Assembly: GCF_020966635.1 (NCBI RefSeq)
Contig: NZ_JAJKFQ010000005.1
Coordinates: forward strand, 458,404-522,403
Length of the DNA stretch: 64,000 nucleotides
Direction of reading: 5' to 3'
From: Stieleria sp. JC731
GTDB taxonomy: Bacteria; Planctomycetota; Planctomycetia; Pirellulales; Pirellulaceae
A program made the position numbers and the translations under genes. Each line of letters opens with the position of its first letter. Within the stretch, counting starts at the first letter, position 1. A model generated the notes under the pieces. It was not told the DNA's origin and did not search any database. It saw nothing but the letters and a program-made list of their open reading frames with translations. This document shows positions 43,374 to 52,175 of the stretch, piece after piece.

Positions 43374-44249
43374 ATGGCGAAATTTCCATTTTTCGTGTTA
43401 GGGACCCAGCGGTCGGGGACCACCCTCCTGTACAAGATCCTTTCGGCATCAGGGGAGGTTTTTTGCTGGAATGAGATGTTCTCCGTCCACGAAGCCTTGT
43501 TTGGGAGTCAGCAAGGAGGTGTCGATGCCTTCGCTAGGCAGCTTTCGAAGCGTTTGAGGTTTGCGGATGTTCAGGCGGGTGAAAGTCGGACCGACGTGTT
43601 TCGTCGGTCGATGGTGCGAGCCGCAGGGGACGCGGGATTCTCACGGTGGTGCTTAAAAGATCCTCGTATCACTTACTATCTGCCACAGTATGCCGAGGCG
43701 TTTCCCGATGCGAAGTTTGTCGTTATCGTCCGCGATGGGAGGGCTGTCTGTCGGAGTTACTTAGATACCAGTACTTTTGCAGTCGGGCGTCCTTCGAATG
43801 CCGTTGCGGCTGGGATCAAATGGCGAGACGAGGTCAAGCGACAGCAGCAGTTCCTGGGTCAGTATCCGGATCGCACTCTTGTGGTGCGCTACGAAGATTT
43901 GATCACTGGGTTTGAAGCCGAGGTGCGGCGTCTGGCTGACTTTCTTGAGCTAGACGAGCTGGATCGAATGCTTCGGTACTACGATCAGCCCTCTGAGACC
44001 GCTATTCATGCGGGGAATAAAAACGTGCTAACGCCTCCGGATCCAAACCGGATCCATGACTGGAATTCAAAGCTGAGCGAAAAGCAGATCCGGACAATCG
44101 AATCGATTTCTGAAGAAATGTTGACGCAGTTTCAATATGAGCTGCTTTACGAGCCGCGTCAGGTAAGTCGTCTGTATTCCCGCATCGCGTGTCTATCCGA
44201 TCGCATCGTTCAGGAAATACGCTGGCAAAAGTACAAGCGAAGCCGGTGA
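43374..44249 (+). CDS. Sulfotransferase family protein (third of three)
   Basis: This 291-residue protein has the PAPS-binding loop GTQRSGTT (10-17) and the second phosphate-binding segment VVIVRDGRAVCRSYL (about 117-131), both intact. CLKDPRITYYLPQY (about 94-107) matches the usual middle motif, and RYEDLITGFEAEVRRLADFL near residue 180 is the typical helix after the core. This is the LPS/nodulation-type sulfotransferase branch (Sulfotransfer_3-like). It acts in the cytoplasm with PAPS as donor. It lies between a GT4 gene and the O-ligase-like gene. Confidence 0.92.
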   Translation: MAKFPFFVLGTQRSGTTLLYKILSASGEVFCWNEMFSVHEALFGSQQGGVDAFARQLSKRLRFADVQAGESRTDVFRRSMVRAAGDAGFSRWCLKDPRITYYLPQYAEAFPDAKFVVIVRDGRAVCRSYLDTSTFAVGRPSNAVAAGIKWRDEVKRQQQFLGQYPDRTLVVRYEDLITGFEAEVRRLADFLELDELDRMLRYYDQPSETAIHAGNKNVLTPPDPNRIHDWNSKLSEKQIRTIESISEEMLTQFQYELLYEPRQVSRLYSRIACLSDRIVQEIRWQKYKRSR

Positions 44250-44326
44250 TCAATCAAAACTATTCTATTCAATGCTCAAAGTGGAGCAGGTTGCCTCGCA
44301 TCCTAAGTGCGTGACACGGACCGAAA

Positions 44327-45697
44327 ATGTCGATTGGTAGTTTCGTAATTTTTCTATTGTTCTTGTATATCGTCGTGGGGGCGATACGAGATTCGTGGAA
44401 GGGCTGTGTCGGCTACAATTTCTGGGCGGTTTTGTGCCCGACATGGAATTGGCGGTGGGCAATACCAATCATTGCGTACCAAAAATACATATCCGCCGCT
44501 GCATTTTTGGGGTTTCTTTTGTCTGGGATGAAAAGACAAAAGTTACCTATGTCAGGAAATTTGGCAATTGCTGGGCTAGTTTTGTATTTAGTCTTGTCAT
44601 TTGTTAGCGCTCAGCAAAGCTTGAATCCTGCAAAGTCTGCATTCTTTCTGGATGTGACATGGAAGATTGTCGTGATGGCAGTTCTCGCGTGTTGGACCAT
44701 CGATTCCCCAAAACGATTGAATCTGCTTTGCTGGTCGATTGTTTGTGCGCAGGGGTGGAATGCGTTTAATATCAATCAGATGTTTTATCAGTATGGTATT
44801 AACGTGACGTATTTTACGTGGAATTACCTTGATAATAACGTTTACTCGATATCGTCAGTTCCCCCGATGGCAATCGCATTCGCTTTCATGCTGACAGAGC
44901 GAAAGCGACTTTTGATTGGTCTGTCGGGCGTAGTGTTTGTCTTGCAGATGCACCAACTGATGATCTTGCAGTCGCGTGGAACAATGCTCGGTGCTATCGG
45001 GATGGTCGGTGTCGGGGTGGTTGCCATGCCTAAGAATCGCCAAACGTTTAGTCTGGTGATGGCCGGATTGATCGCAGGCGCGGTGCTAGCAGGTCCCTCT
45101 GTTGTCGAGGAGTTTTCGTCCGCATTTTCGGCAGAGGGGGAGAGAGACACTTCGGCGGAGAGTCGCTTCGCTTTGTGGAAAGCCGGCGCTGCTATCATGA
45201 AAGATTATCCGTTGTTGGGGGTTGGGCCATGGGCAGGGGAAAGAATGGTGCCACGGTACTACGAGGGCGGTTTAACTAGTCAAGCCAAGGCTCTGCACAA
45301 TTTGATTTTTGAGGTAGGTACTGGTAGTGGTACACCAGCACTAGTAGTGTATCTGGCTTTCTTTTTGCTGCCGTGGTGGGTGCACTTTCGGGTTTGGTGG
45401 CGCCACCGGCGTAGTTTTCCGGATTGGTTTCGAACCTGTAATTTGGCAATTCTGGCGGGCGTCCCTGGCTATATGCTTAGCAGTATGTTTTCAAGTGGGG
45501 CATTGATTGAGAGTCCTTATTTGCTAATGGTTGTTGGGATAGCGTCGCTCGCGATTTATCGTTTTCATTCTGGTAATCCGGTTTTTGTGCCTGTCCCACC
45601 CACAGTGGCTGGGATGGGGCCTGCAGGAAACGGTGGGCCCGAAGACTTGAAGGGTGAAGTTACCGATTCGAGAACGGTACCCCAGCGGAGGCCATAG
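44327..45697 (+). CDS. O-antigen-ligase/polymerase-like membrane protein (first of two)
   Basis: This 456-residue protein has about 10-12 membrane helices. The Wzy_C/WaaL-like signature is the SRGTMLGAIG segment (about residues 214-223) followed by a periplasmic loop with ESRFALWKAGAAIMKDYPLLGVGPW (about 282-306), which holds the conserved Arg, and ALHNLIFEV with the conserved His. In exosortase loci such proteins are named putative O-glycosylation ligases; the alternative is a polymerase. It may join the lipid-linked glycan to itself, to lipid A or to protein. The Pro/Gly-rich C-terminal tail (about 415-456) is cytoplasmic. Confidence 0.85.
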   Translation: MSIGSFVIFLLFLYIVVGAIRDSWKGCVGYNFWAVLCPTWNWRWAIPIIAYQKYISAAAFLGFLLSGMKRQKLPMSGNLAIAGLVLYLVLSFVSAQQSLNPAKSAFFLDVTWKIVVMAVLACWTIDSPKRLNLLCWSIVCAQGWNAFNINQMFYQYGINVTYFTWNYLDNNVYSISSVPPMAIAFAFMLTERKRLLIGLSGVVFVLQMHQLMILQSRGTMLGAIGMVGVGVVAMPKNRQTFSLVMAGLIAGAVLAGPSVVEEFSSAFSAEGERDTSAESRFALWKAGAAIMKDYPLLGVGPWAGERMVPRYYEGGLTSQAKALHNLIFEVGTGSGTPALVVYLAFFLLPWWVHFRVWWRHRRSFPDWFRTCNLAILAGVPGYMLSSMFSSGALIESPYLLMVVGIASLAIYRFHSGNPVFVPVPPTVAGMGPAGNGGPEDLKGEVTDSRTVPQRRP

Positions 45698-45698
45698 G

Positions 45699-46556
45699 AT
45701 GACTGACTCGAGTACCCCTTATTCCGTTGTCGTGTTTGCGTACAACGAAGAAAAAGCGATCGAACGGTGCGTCGATAGCATTTTTGAAAATGCAGGTGAA
45801 GGACTCGTTTCGGTCCGCATCGTCGCCAATGGCTGCCGTGATCGCACCTGTGAATTGGTTCGTGCGATGCAGGGCAAGCATCCTAGTCTTGAACTGACGG
45901 AAATTCCGATTGGGGACAAATGTAATGCTTGGAACCAATATGTTCACGAATTGGCAGATCTAAGTGTTCCAGTGCATTTCTTTGCCGATGCTGACGTCTG
46001 GTTTACAGGGAATGTGTTTGAGGTGCTTGCGGGAAAACTAGGTCAGTCGTCAACCGCGAACGCAGCGGCTGGTCTGCCAATGTCCGGGCGGAACCAAGAT
46101 ATTTACCGTCAGATGCTAGTCGAGCGCTATTGTCTCTTTGGAAATTGTTATGCGTTGACGGCCGATTTTCTGCGTCTTGTACGGTCGCGTCAGTTTCGTC
46201 TGCCGAAGGGTTTGTTGTGGATCGATTCCGCTATTACCAAGGCCGTCAATTCAGATATCGGCGACCCTCATCAAGGGCATAGCGACCGTATCGTTTTTGA
46301 AGATGGGTGTGGCTATGCATTCCCAAGCTTATCACCCTGGAAGCTGGGGGATATTTCGGTCTATTTCTCTCGCATCGCCCGGTATGAAGCAGGGAAATTG
46401 CAAGAGCGATTGCTACGGGAGCTCAGTTTTGACGACTGGCCGGATCAGTGTAGGGAGATCAATCACAGAGTTCTGGAAAAGATCGATGCGGGGAAATGGA
46501 AGACGACTTGGTATCTCCGCAAGATGATTCGTAGAAAGCTCCTTCGCAAACTTTAG
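45699..46556 (+). CDS. GT2 glycosyltransferase
   Basis: ATG 45699, one base after the previous stop, is chosen over the upstream start at 45654 because GCGGAGG lies about 8 bases before it and the core begins right after (YSVVVFAYNEEKAIERCVDSIF); 285 residues. GT-A marks are IVANGCRDRT and HFFADADVWF (DxD, about residues 89-98). It stays soluble and is 4-aa-coupled to the O-ligase-like gene, with nearly zero spacing, so translation is coupled. The C-terminus is basic (KMIRRKLLRKL), which may bind the membrane. Confidence 0.9.
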   Translation: MTDSSTPYSVVVFAYNEEKAIERCVDSIFENAGEGLVSVRIVANGCRDRTCELVRAMQGKHPSLELTEIPIGDKCNAWNQYVHELADLSVPVHFFADADVWFTGNVFEVLAGKLGQSSTANAAAGLPMSGRNQDIYRQMLVERYCLFGNCYALTADFLRLVRSRQFRLPKGLLWIDSAITKAVNSDIGDPHQGHSDRIVFEDGCGYAFPSLSPWKLGDISVYFSRIARYEAGKLQERLLRELSFDDWPDQCREINHRVLEKIDAGKWKTTWYLRKMIRRKLLRKL

Positions 46557-46710
46557 GCGAAAGTGAGCGATGGCATTGCGTTGTTTTCTGTAGAGCAATG
46601 CAGATTGGGGTAGGCTCGGCGATCGCTCCGTCCCCGAAAGAAAGGTTCTCCTAGCTCTTGATGGGAGGGCCGTCGGACTCAAAATTGGAAAATCAGAAGA
46701 TTCGCAATCG

Positions 46711-48285
46711 ATGAGCATCGAAAGTACTCCAGTTGAGACGAACACGATCTGGTTCGAGCGAGCAAGCTTTTGGTGCTTGGTCGTTATCAGTCTCGCTTAC
46801 TTCGCGTTCCCCAATGCACGGCTCGACTTTACACCTTATAACTCACACGATTCTGAGAGCTATATTTCGCTTAGCAAAAATCTGCTCGAGGGGCGTGGTT
46901 ACACGCGATCTTTGAATCAGGAAGAGTACGTCCCGCACACGCTCTGGCCGCCTGGGATGGCGATCCTGTTGATGCCCTCCGTGGCGGCCAGCGGTGATAC
47001 GATCAGCTTGCTATTGGTGAAACTCACCATCATTGCAACATCGTTGGCCGGCGTTTGGCTTGCTCGCTTCTATCTCATTCAACTTGCTTTTTCACGCAGT
47101 CAGGCGAATGCGATCGCACTCATGGTTTTGCTCAATCCATTTGTCTGGCACTTCAGCCGCATCGCGATGGCCGAGATGCCAGTTTTTACCTGGCAAATAT
47201 TAAGTTTGCTTCTGATCCACCTTTGTTTTAAGGCTCAACGGTCCATTCTGACCGTTTCAGCGTGCGGCTTCCTGGTCGGGCTAGGCATGTTGATAAAAGG
47301 GGCCCTTCTAGGGATTCCGCTTGCGATCCTTCCGTATCTCTATTCACGTGGGCTGTTTAAAAAGGAATCAATCGCAAGGGGGGTGGTTTTTGGCGCTGCG
47401 TTCAGCGTGCCTTTCTTTGTTTGGACGATGCGGAATCGGGCAATTGACACCAGCGGACTTGGGCTGGACGGAGTCAACCAAGTTCAGATGATTACCAAGA
47501 AGGTGATTGAAGACCCGGATAGTGAATTCAAAACGACGGGTGAGATCATTGCTACGGCAAAGCAGAATATCCTGTGGCACGCCATCTATCATGTTCCTAG
47601 GCACACATTGCCAGTAGCCTGGCTAATGGATCTATCAAGGATCCCTGCCGGCAACCTAATCGCTCTTGCCGGCACGTTTGCAGTCTCTTTATTGATTTTG
47701 GCTCAATTTCAACGTTTCTCATCCGTCATCTTAAGCGTTCTTCCCGCGATGGCCATTGTGGCCGTCATGACGATTGGCGGCGCCGAGCGATATTGGTTTA
47801 GTCTGGTCGGCAGCCTGTTGATGATTGTCTATGCTTCACCGGTGCTGTTTAGGCGACAAAGTACTCAGCGATGTATTTTTGCGACGCTGGCTATTGTGCA
47901 GTTCATCTCACTGGGCTTGTTTGTCGTTAGACACGAAACGCATCCCTTTTCTCCGGTTGAAGGGCGAGACGACTTGGCAGCTCTCTTTATGGAGATCGGC
48001 GAGTCTCCGCTCGAAAGCTCTGATCCGCAAGCGACGAACGTCTGCACGATAAACAACCACGGCCTACAGCTGACGACTGGACTTCGAGCGTCGATGGTCA
48101 ATACGAATATCGATCTCGACCCTAGGTTCACTCACGCGGTGCTTGACCGGGAGGCACTTTCGAGTGGAGTGCGCAACCCGCTGATGGAGCGTGGACGTTA
48201 TATGATCGTCGAGCTTCCCACGAGCATGACACGTAGTGAAATTCGGCAGCGTTATTATCGCAACTCAGAAGCAGTCAGTCGCTAG
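46711..48285 (+). CDS. GT-C (ArnT/PMT-like) membrane glycosyltransferase
   Basis: This 524-residue polytopic protein has about 10 membrane helices and the GT-C hallmark of two acidic residues in the first outer loop: NSHDSESYISLSKNLLEGRGY (about residues 48-68), then HTLWPPGMAIL. This is the ArnT/oligosaccharyltransferase-like architecture that uses a polyprenyl-phosphate sugar as donor on the periplasmic face. The acceptor and sugar are unknown. The C-terminal about 100 residues form a soluble domain. Immediately downstream is a HAD-UbiA fusion that could make a lipid-phosphate pentose donor. Confidence 0.82.
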   Translation: MSIESTPVETNTIWFERASFWCLVVISLAYFAFPNARLDFTPYNSHDSESYISLSKNLLEGRGYTRSLNQEEYVPHTLWPPGMAILLMPSVAASGDTISLLLVKLTIIATSLAGVWLARFYLIQLAFSRSQANAIALMVLLNPFVWHFSRIAMAEMPVFTWQILSLLLIHLCFKAQRSILTVSACGFLVGLGMLIKGALLGIPLAILPYLYSRGLFKKESIARGVVFGAAFSVPFFVWTMRNRAIDTSGLGLDGVNQVQMITKKVIEDPDSEFKTTGEIIATAKQNILWHAIYHVPRHTLPVAWLMDLSRIPAGNLIALAGTFAVSLLILAQFQRFSSVILSVLPAMAIVAVMTIGGAERYWFSLVGSLLMIVYASPVLFRRQSTQRCIFATLAIVQFISLGLFVVRHETHPFSPVEGRDDLAALFMEIGESPLESSDPQATNVCTINNHGLQLTTGLRASMVNTNIDLDPRFTHAVLDREALSSGVRNPLMERGRYMIVELPTSMTRSEIRQRYYRNSEAVSR

Positions 48286-48377
48286 GCTGCCAAAAGGTTT
48301 GGATCCAGTTTTATGCCCATTGGTTTGGTCGTTGCAGCTCACTTGATGTTGCTTCTCAGCGAATTTGGTGAAATACG

Positions 48378-49841
48378 GTGAATGCGTTAGAGTCCGTACT
48401 CGAAACACCGCAAAGCAGTTCCGCTGGAATTCCGCTCTACGTCGACTTGGATGGCACCTTCATCAAGTCGGACATGCTTATAGAGACGTTTCTCGCAGCG
48501 GTGAAGCGGAGCCCGTTGGTCTTGTTTCAGTTTGCCTTCTGGTTATTTCGTGGGAAGGCCTTCCTGAAATATCGGCTTGCCGAAGCAGGGGCGTTTGACG
48601 TCGCGACGATACCTCTCAATCTTGAAACTTACGAATTTCTCAAGCAAGAGAAGCAGCGTGGCCGTCGCCTGGTTCTCGCAACAGCTTCGACCGAGAAGGT
48701 CGCGAAGGCATTTGTCGCCGCCTATCCGATCTTCGATGGCTACATCGCATCTTCGGCAGATCAGAATCTCAAGGGCTCCCGGAAATTAGCAAAGGTACTC
48801 GAAGAAACGGCGCGTTTCGGCTATCTCGGGAACAGCAGTGAAGACTATGTACTCTTCGACAAGGCAGAGGAGGCTTATTTGGTCTCTCCGACAAAGCGGG
48901 CAGCTCGAGCGATTCCGCATGACAGCTTCTTCAATGGACAGCTTGATACCACGAAGGGGGCTGGTGCCAAAGTCTGGGTAAAGCAGCTCCGAATTTACCA
49001 GTGGCTTAAAAATGCCCTGATTTTTGTGCCTTTGCTAGTCTCGGGACGCTACACCGATCTCGCGGCCGTTGGCATTACCTTGATAGCGTTCATTGCTTTC
49101 GGCCTTCTGGCGTCGTCAACATACGTACTGAACGATCTCCTTGATTTGGAGCCTGATCGTCGGCACCCCCGCAAGCGGTCTCGCCCGCTCGCCGCATGCA
49201 GCATTTCTCTGGTTGCAGGAGCATTGGTGGCGCTCGTGCTCTTTTGGGTTTCGTTGGGACTGGGGGCGTACGTCGCGACGCCCTTCTTGGTGATTCTGCT
49301 AGCGTATCTCGTCTTAACGCTTTCATACTCACTTAAACTGAAACGCTTCTTTGGGATGGACGTGATTGCGCTTGCATCGCTTTACACTATCAGGATATTT
49401 GCGGGAGCGGCGGTGATCGGAGTCACTGTCTCGTTTTGGCTGCTCGGTTTCTCTATGTTCGTCTTTCTCAGTCTTGCTCTAGTGAAGCGAGGGGCGGAGC
49501 TAGTTTCCCTTAGAGAGAAGGGGCAACACCGCGTTTCTGGCCGCGACTACCAATTGGCGGACCTGCATGTGGTTACTAGTTTTGGGACCGCGTCATCGCT
49601 TATTTCCCTGCTGATGTTTTGCTTTTACCTTGATAGCGATGTCTTGAAGAATCAGTACCGGGATCCACAGTTGCTTTGGCTCGCAATCCCATGCATGTGT
49701 TACTGGCTGATGCGGATGTGGTCAAAGACTCTCCGGGGGGACATGGATGACGACCCAATTGTGTTTACGCTCAAGGATCGTGCCAGCGTTTTGGCGATCG
49801 TAGTGGTGTTGTCTCTTACCGTTGTCGCGCGTCTTCCGTGA
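48378..49841 (+). CDS. HAD phosphatase-UbiA prenyltransferase fusion (DPPR-synthase-like)
   Basis: The GTG start gives 487 residues. Residues about 20-190 form a HAD domain with the nucleophile motif DLDGT (Asp23, Asp25). After a linker, about residues 210-487 are UbiA with about 8 membrane helices. The first Asp motif reads NDLLDLEPDRRHPRKRSRPLA (about 252-272) and the second IALASLYTIRIFAGAA region is near 328. These are very close to the pattern of decaprenylphosphoryl-5-phosphoribose synthases, which join PRPP to polyprenyl phosphate. The HAD part could then remove the 5-phosphate, giving polyprenyl-phospho-ribose in one protein. Reaction and chain length are inferred. Confidence 0.88.
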   Translation: MNALESVLETPQSSSAGIPLYVDLDGTFIKSDMLIETFLAAVKRSPLVLFQFAFWLFRGKAFLKYRLAEAGAFDVATIPLNLETYEFLKQEKQRGRRLVLATASTEKVAKAFVAAYPIFDGYIASSADQNLKGSRKLAKVLEETARFGYLGNSSEDYVLFDKAEEAYLVSPTKRAARAIPHDSFFNGQLDTTKGAGAKVWVKQLRIYQWLKNALIFVPLLVSGRYTDLAAVGITLIAFIAFGLLASSTYVLNDLLDLEPDRRHPRKRSRPLAACSISLVAGALVALVLFWVSLGLGAYVATPFLVILLAYLVLTLSYSLKLKRFFGMDVIALASLYTIRIFAGAAVIGVTVSFWLLGFSMFVFLSLALVKRGAELVSLREKGQHRVSGRDYQLADLHVVTSFGTASSLISLLMFCFYLDSDVLKNQYRDPQLLWLAIPCMCYWLMRMWSKTLRGDMDDDPIVFTLKDRASVLAIVVVLSLTVVARLP

Positions 49842-49943
49842 AGTGTTGTGTGCCATGGAGGCGTTAGAGGCCATGTGTCTTATTCGATGCCTGCCAAGGA
49901 CGGTTGAGTTTTCTATCGGGTATTCGCTGCAGCCTGCGTAAAA

Positions 49944-51082
49944 ATGAAACTCTGTTTGCATATCGGTAGACACAAGGCAGGCTCTACATCCATCCAGAGA
50001 CTATCTGGCTGACAATCAGCGTTATTTGCGGGAGGATGGGTTCCTCGTGATCGACTGCCTGGCCTCTTCAGGCATTGGGAAATGGCAGCATGGGCCGGCT
50101 ACCCCGAGACCGAAATTTACTTTAGTGAAATCTTCAAGGTGTTGACCGGCGATGGCTTTTCGTCGACTCAAGCAATCGTTTGAGTTGGACTTCCTGAACG
50201 CCATGCATGAGGAAGCCAACGCGTCGTGCTACCATACCCTCGTTGTTTCCTCAGAGGCTTTTTACGGCCAATGTCTCACCTCTTCCTCGGTTGAAAAAGT
50301 CCGAAAGCTAACTAGGCAAGTCTGTAATCAAGCGTCGATCTTGTTTAATTGTTGTGACCAGCCCGAATTTGCGAAAAGTTTTTATGCGCAATTGGTCCAC
50401 GGCCCGGTAACTCATCACAGAACTCTCCAACGGTACATGGAAAGTATTTCACTCGAAAGCGAGTTCAGCTTCCATAAAAGGCTCGAGATGTGGGGGAGGC
50501 ATTTTAGTTACGAGAATGTCTTCATTGGTCAGGCTCCGGACTGTCTACGTGGGCCGGCACTGCTTGAGGACTTCATGGAAAAGAATTAGAGCGTCCCAGC
50601 TTCGCGACGGTTTTTTCTTCCGGAAGAAACGTTCCAATCGGTCGACAGGTTACAACAACCTCTGCCTGCTGCGTTTATTGAGTCGGTTGCTTGCAGTGTT
50701 CCCATTATGTCTCGACTATCGCAATCACATATTCCGGTCGTTGATCAAGCGACTGCCACTCGGTGGGGATTTCCTATCCGGATCTCAGGTCACCAGTCTC
50801 GTGCAGGCCGTAAATAGAGCATGTGCCGAAGATTGCGGGTTGCCAAATGGGATAACTGCGAGGAGAGCCGACGGAGTGATTGAAGAAATCGCAAAAGAGT
50901 TTCCCGAGGTCTCTCGGCTCAATCGTAATGCTTACACAATGGATGCTTCAGGGCAGACGTGTTTTGCAATTGATGAAAAACTGAGTAAGTATTTTTGCGA
51001 TTACGGCCACCACACTCTTGCTGGTGCGAAGATTTTCGGCGGCCAGGTAGATCGGCTAAGGCCACTGATTGAATACCATTGA
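49944..51082 (+). pseudogene. Multiply frameshifted sulfotransferase-like gene with SGNH-like tail
   Basis: The reading frame breaks at least four times. ATG 49944 encodes KLCLHIGRHKAGSTSIQR (a sulfotransferase-like P-loop start), then the match shifts frame to YLADNQRYLREDGFLVID (from 50002), next to MAAWAGYPETE (from 50082) and back to the 50152-50589 frame with LVVSSEAFYG and SFYAQLVHG. It shifts again to the frame ending at 51082 (about 50590 onward, STGYNNLCLLRLLSRL). The final part (ASGQTCFAIDEKLSKYFCDYG then HHTLAGA) resembles the C-terminal His region of SGNH hydrolases, so the 3' end may derive from another gene. Together it is a decaying, possibly composite gene. Confidence 0.7.
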
Positions 51083-51162
51083 TTTTCGCTCATTTCTCAT
51101 CGCTGCAATGATCTTTGCTAGGGCTGGCGATTTAATGACCTGTGAAAGGAACTAAACGAAGT

Positions 51163-52122
51163 ATGAATTATCGGTCCTATCAAGACTTGAACCAAGTCAT
51201 TCTGTCGAAGCTACATACCATTCCAGCGGATGTTGATCTGGTCGTTGGGATACCTCGGAGCGGCCTTATTCCGGCTAGTATTATTGGCTTGGCTCTTAAT
51301 AAACCAATCGCGGATTTGGCCGGGTTTCTGGAGAACCGTCGCTTCGCTTCTGGCACGTCGCGGAAGGCGGACTCACGTTTCCCAAATTCAGTCTACGAGT
51401 CGAAACATGTGCTGGTAGTGGATGATAGTATTGGCACAGGGCACTCGCTGGCAAATGTGAAAGACAGAATCAAGAATTCGAATATACCGGACTCGATCAA
51501 AATTACATACGCGGTGGCATACGCCGCTCCAGCAACCAAAGATCAAGTAGACATCGCTTTCGAAGTCGTCAAGATGCCTCGAATCTTTGACTGGAACATC
51601 TTCCACGTACACGCTCAAGATATTTGCTTCGACATTGACGGCGTGCTCTGCCATGATCCATCCGTCGAGCAGAATGATGATGGTCCCAAATATCGGGAAT
51701 TCCTCAGCAATGCGACACCGCTAATCCAGCCGCATGGAAAGCTCGGATATCTCGTCACAAGCCGGCTCGAAAAATATCGCAGTGATACGGAGCAATGGAT
51801 GAAGGCTTCCGGAATCGAGTTCGGAGAACTCCATATGCTCAACCTCGATTCGGCTGAAGAACGACGCCGGACGCAAGCCCATGTCGCCTTCAAGGCAAAG
51901 ACTTACCAGCGTCTCAGCGGCGCTAGGCTGTTCATTGAGAGTGAAGTTGATCAAGCAAAACGGATCGCACAGCTTTCTGGCAAGAAGGTCTACTGTGCCG
52001 GAAATGGAACCATGTATTACCCTGGAACCGGCTTGAAAACTGCTTCGAATGAAATTGCAAATTTCACTTTTCGAATTAAGAGAAAGCTCAAGCAAATTTT
52101 CTTTCAGCTGAAGGGCAAATAG
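51163..52122 (+). CDS. Phosphoribosyltransferase-HAD fusion protein
   Basis: A GTG start at 51142 is possible; ATG 51163 fits the fold start (319 residues). The first half is a type-I PRTase: VVGIPRSGLIPA (about residues 26-37) and the PRPP-binding loop VLVVDDSIGTGHS (about 83-95). The second half begins at CFDIDGVLCHDP (about 156-167), a HAD-like Asp motif, with a LGYLVTSRLEKYR segment following. The acceptor base is unknown; such pairs are seen in glycan and nucleotide-modification loci. It lies downstream of the HAD-UbiA gene, so both neighbours have PRPP-linked folds plus a HAD part. Confidence 0.82.
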   Translation: MNYRSYQDLNQVILSKLHTIPADVDLVVGIPRSGLIPASIIGLALNKPIADLAGFLENRRFASGTSRKADSRFPNSVYESKHVLVVDDSIGTGHSLANVKDRIKNSNIPDSIKITYAVAYAAPATKDQVDIAFEVVKMPRIFDWNIFHVHAQDICFDIDGVLCHDPSVEQNDDGPKYREFLSNATPLIQPHGKLGYLVTSRLEKYRSDTEQWMKASGIEFGELHMLNLDSAEERRRTQAHVAFKAKTYQRLSGARLFIESEVDQAKRIAQLSGKKVYCAGNGTMYYPGTGLKTASNEIANFTFRIKRKLKQIFFQLKGK

Positions 52123-52175
52123 AGAGCTTTTGTAGCTGTAGCTCATGTCACCATGTCGCTCATTCAAGTAAAACA

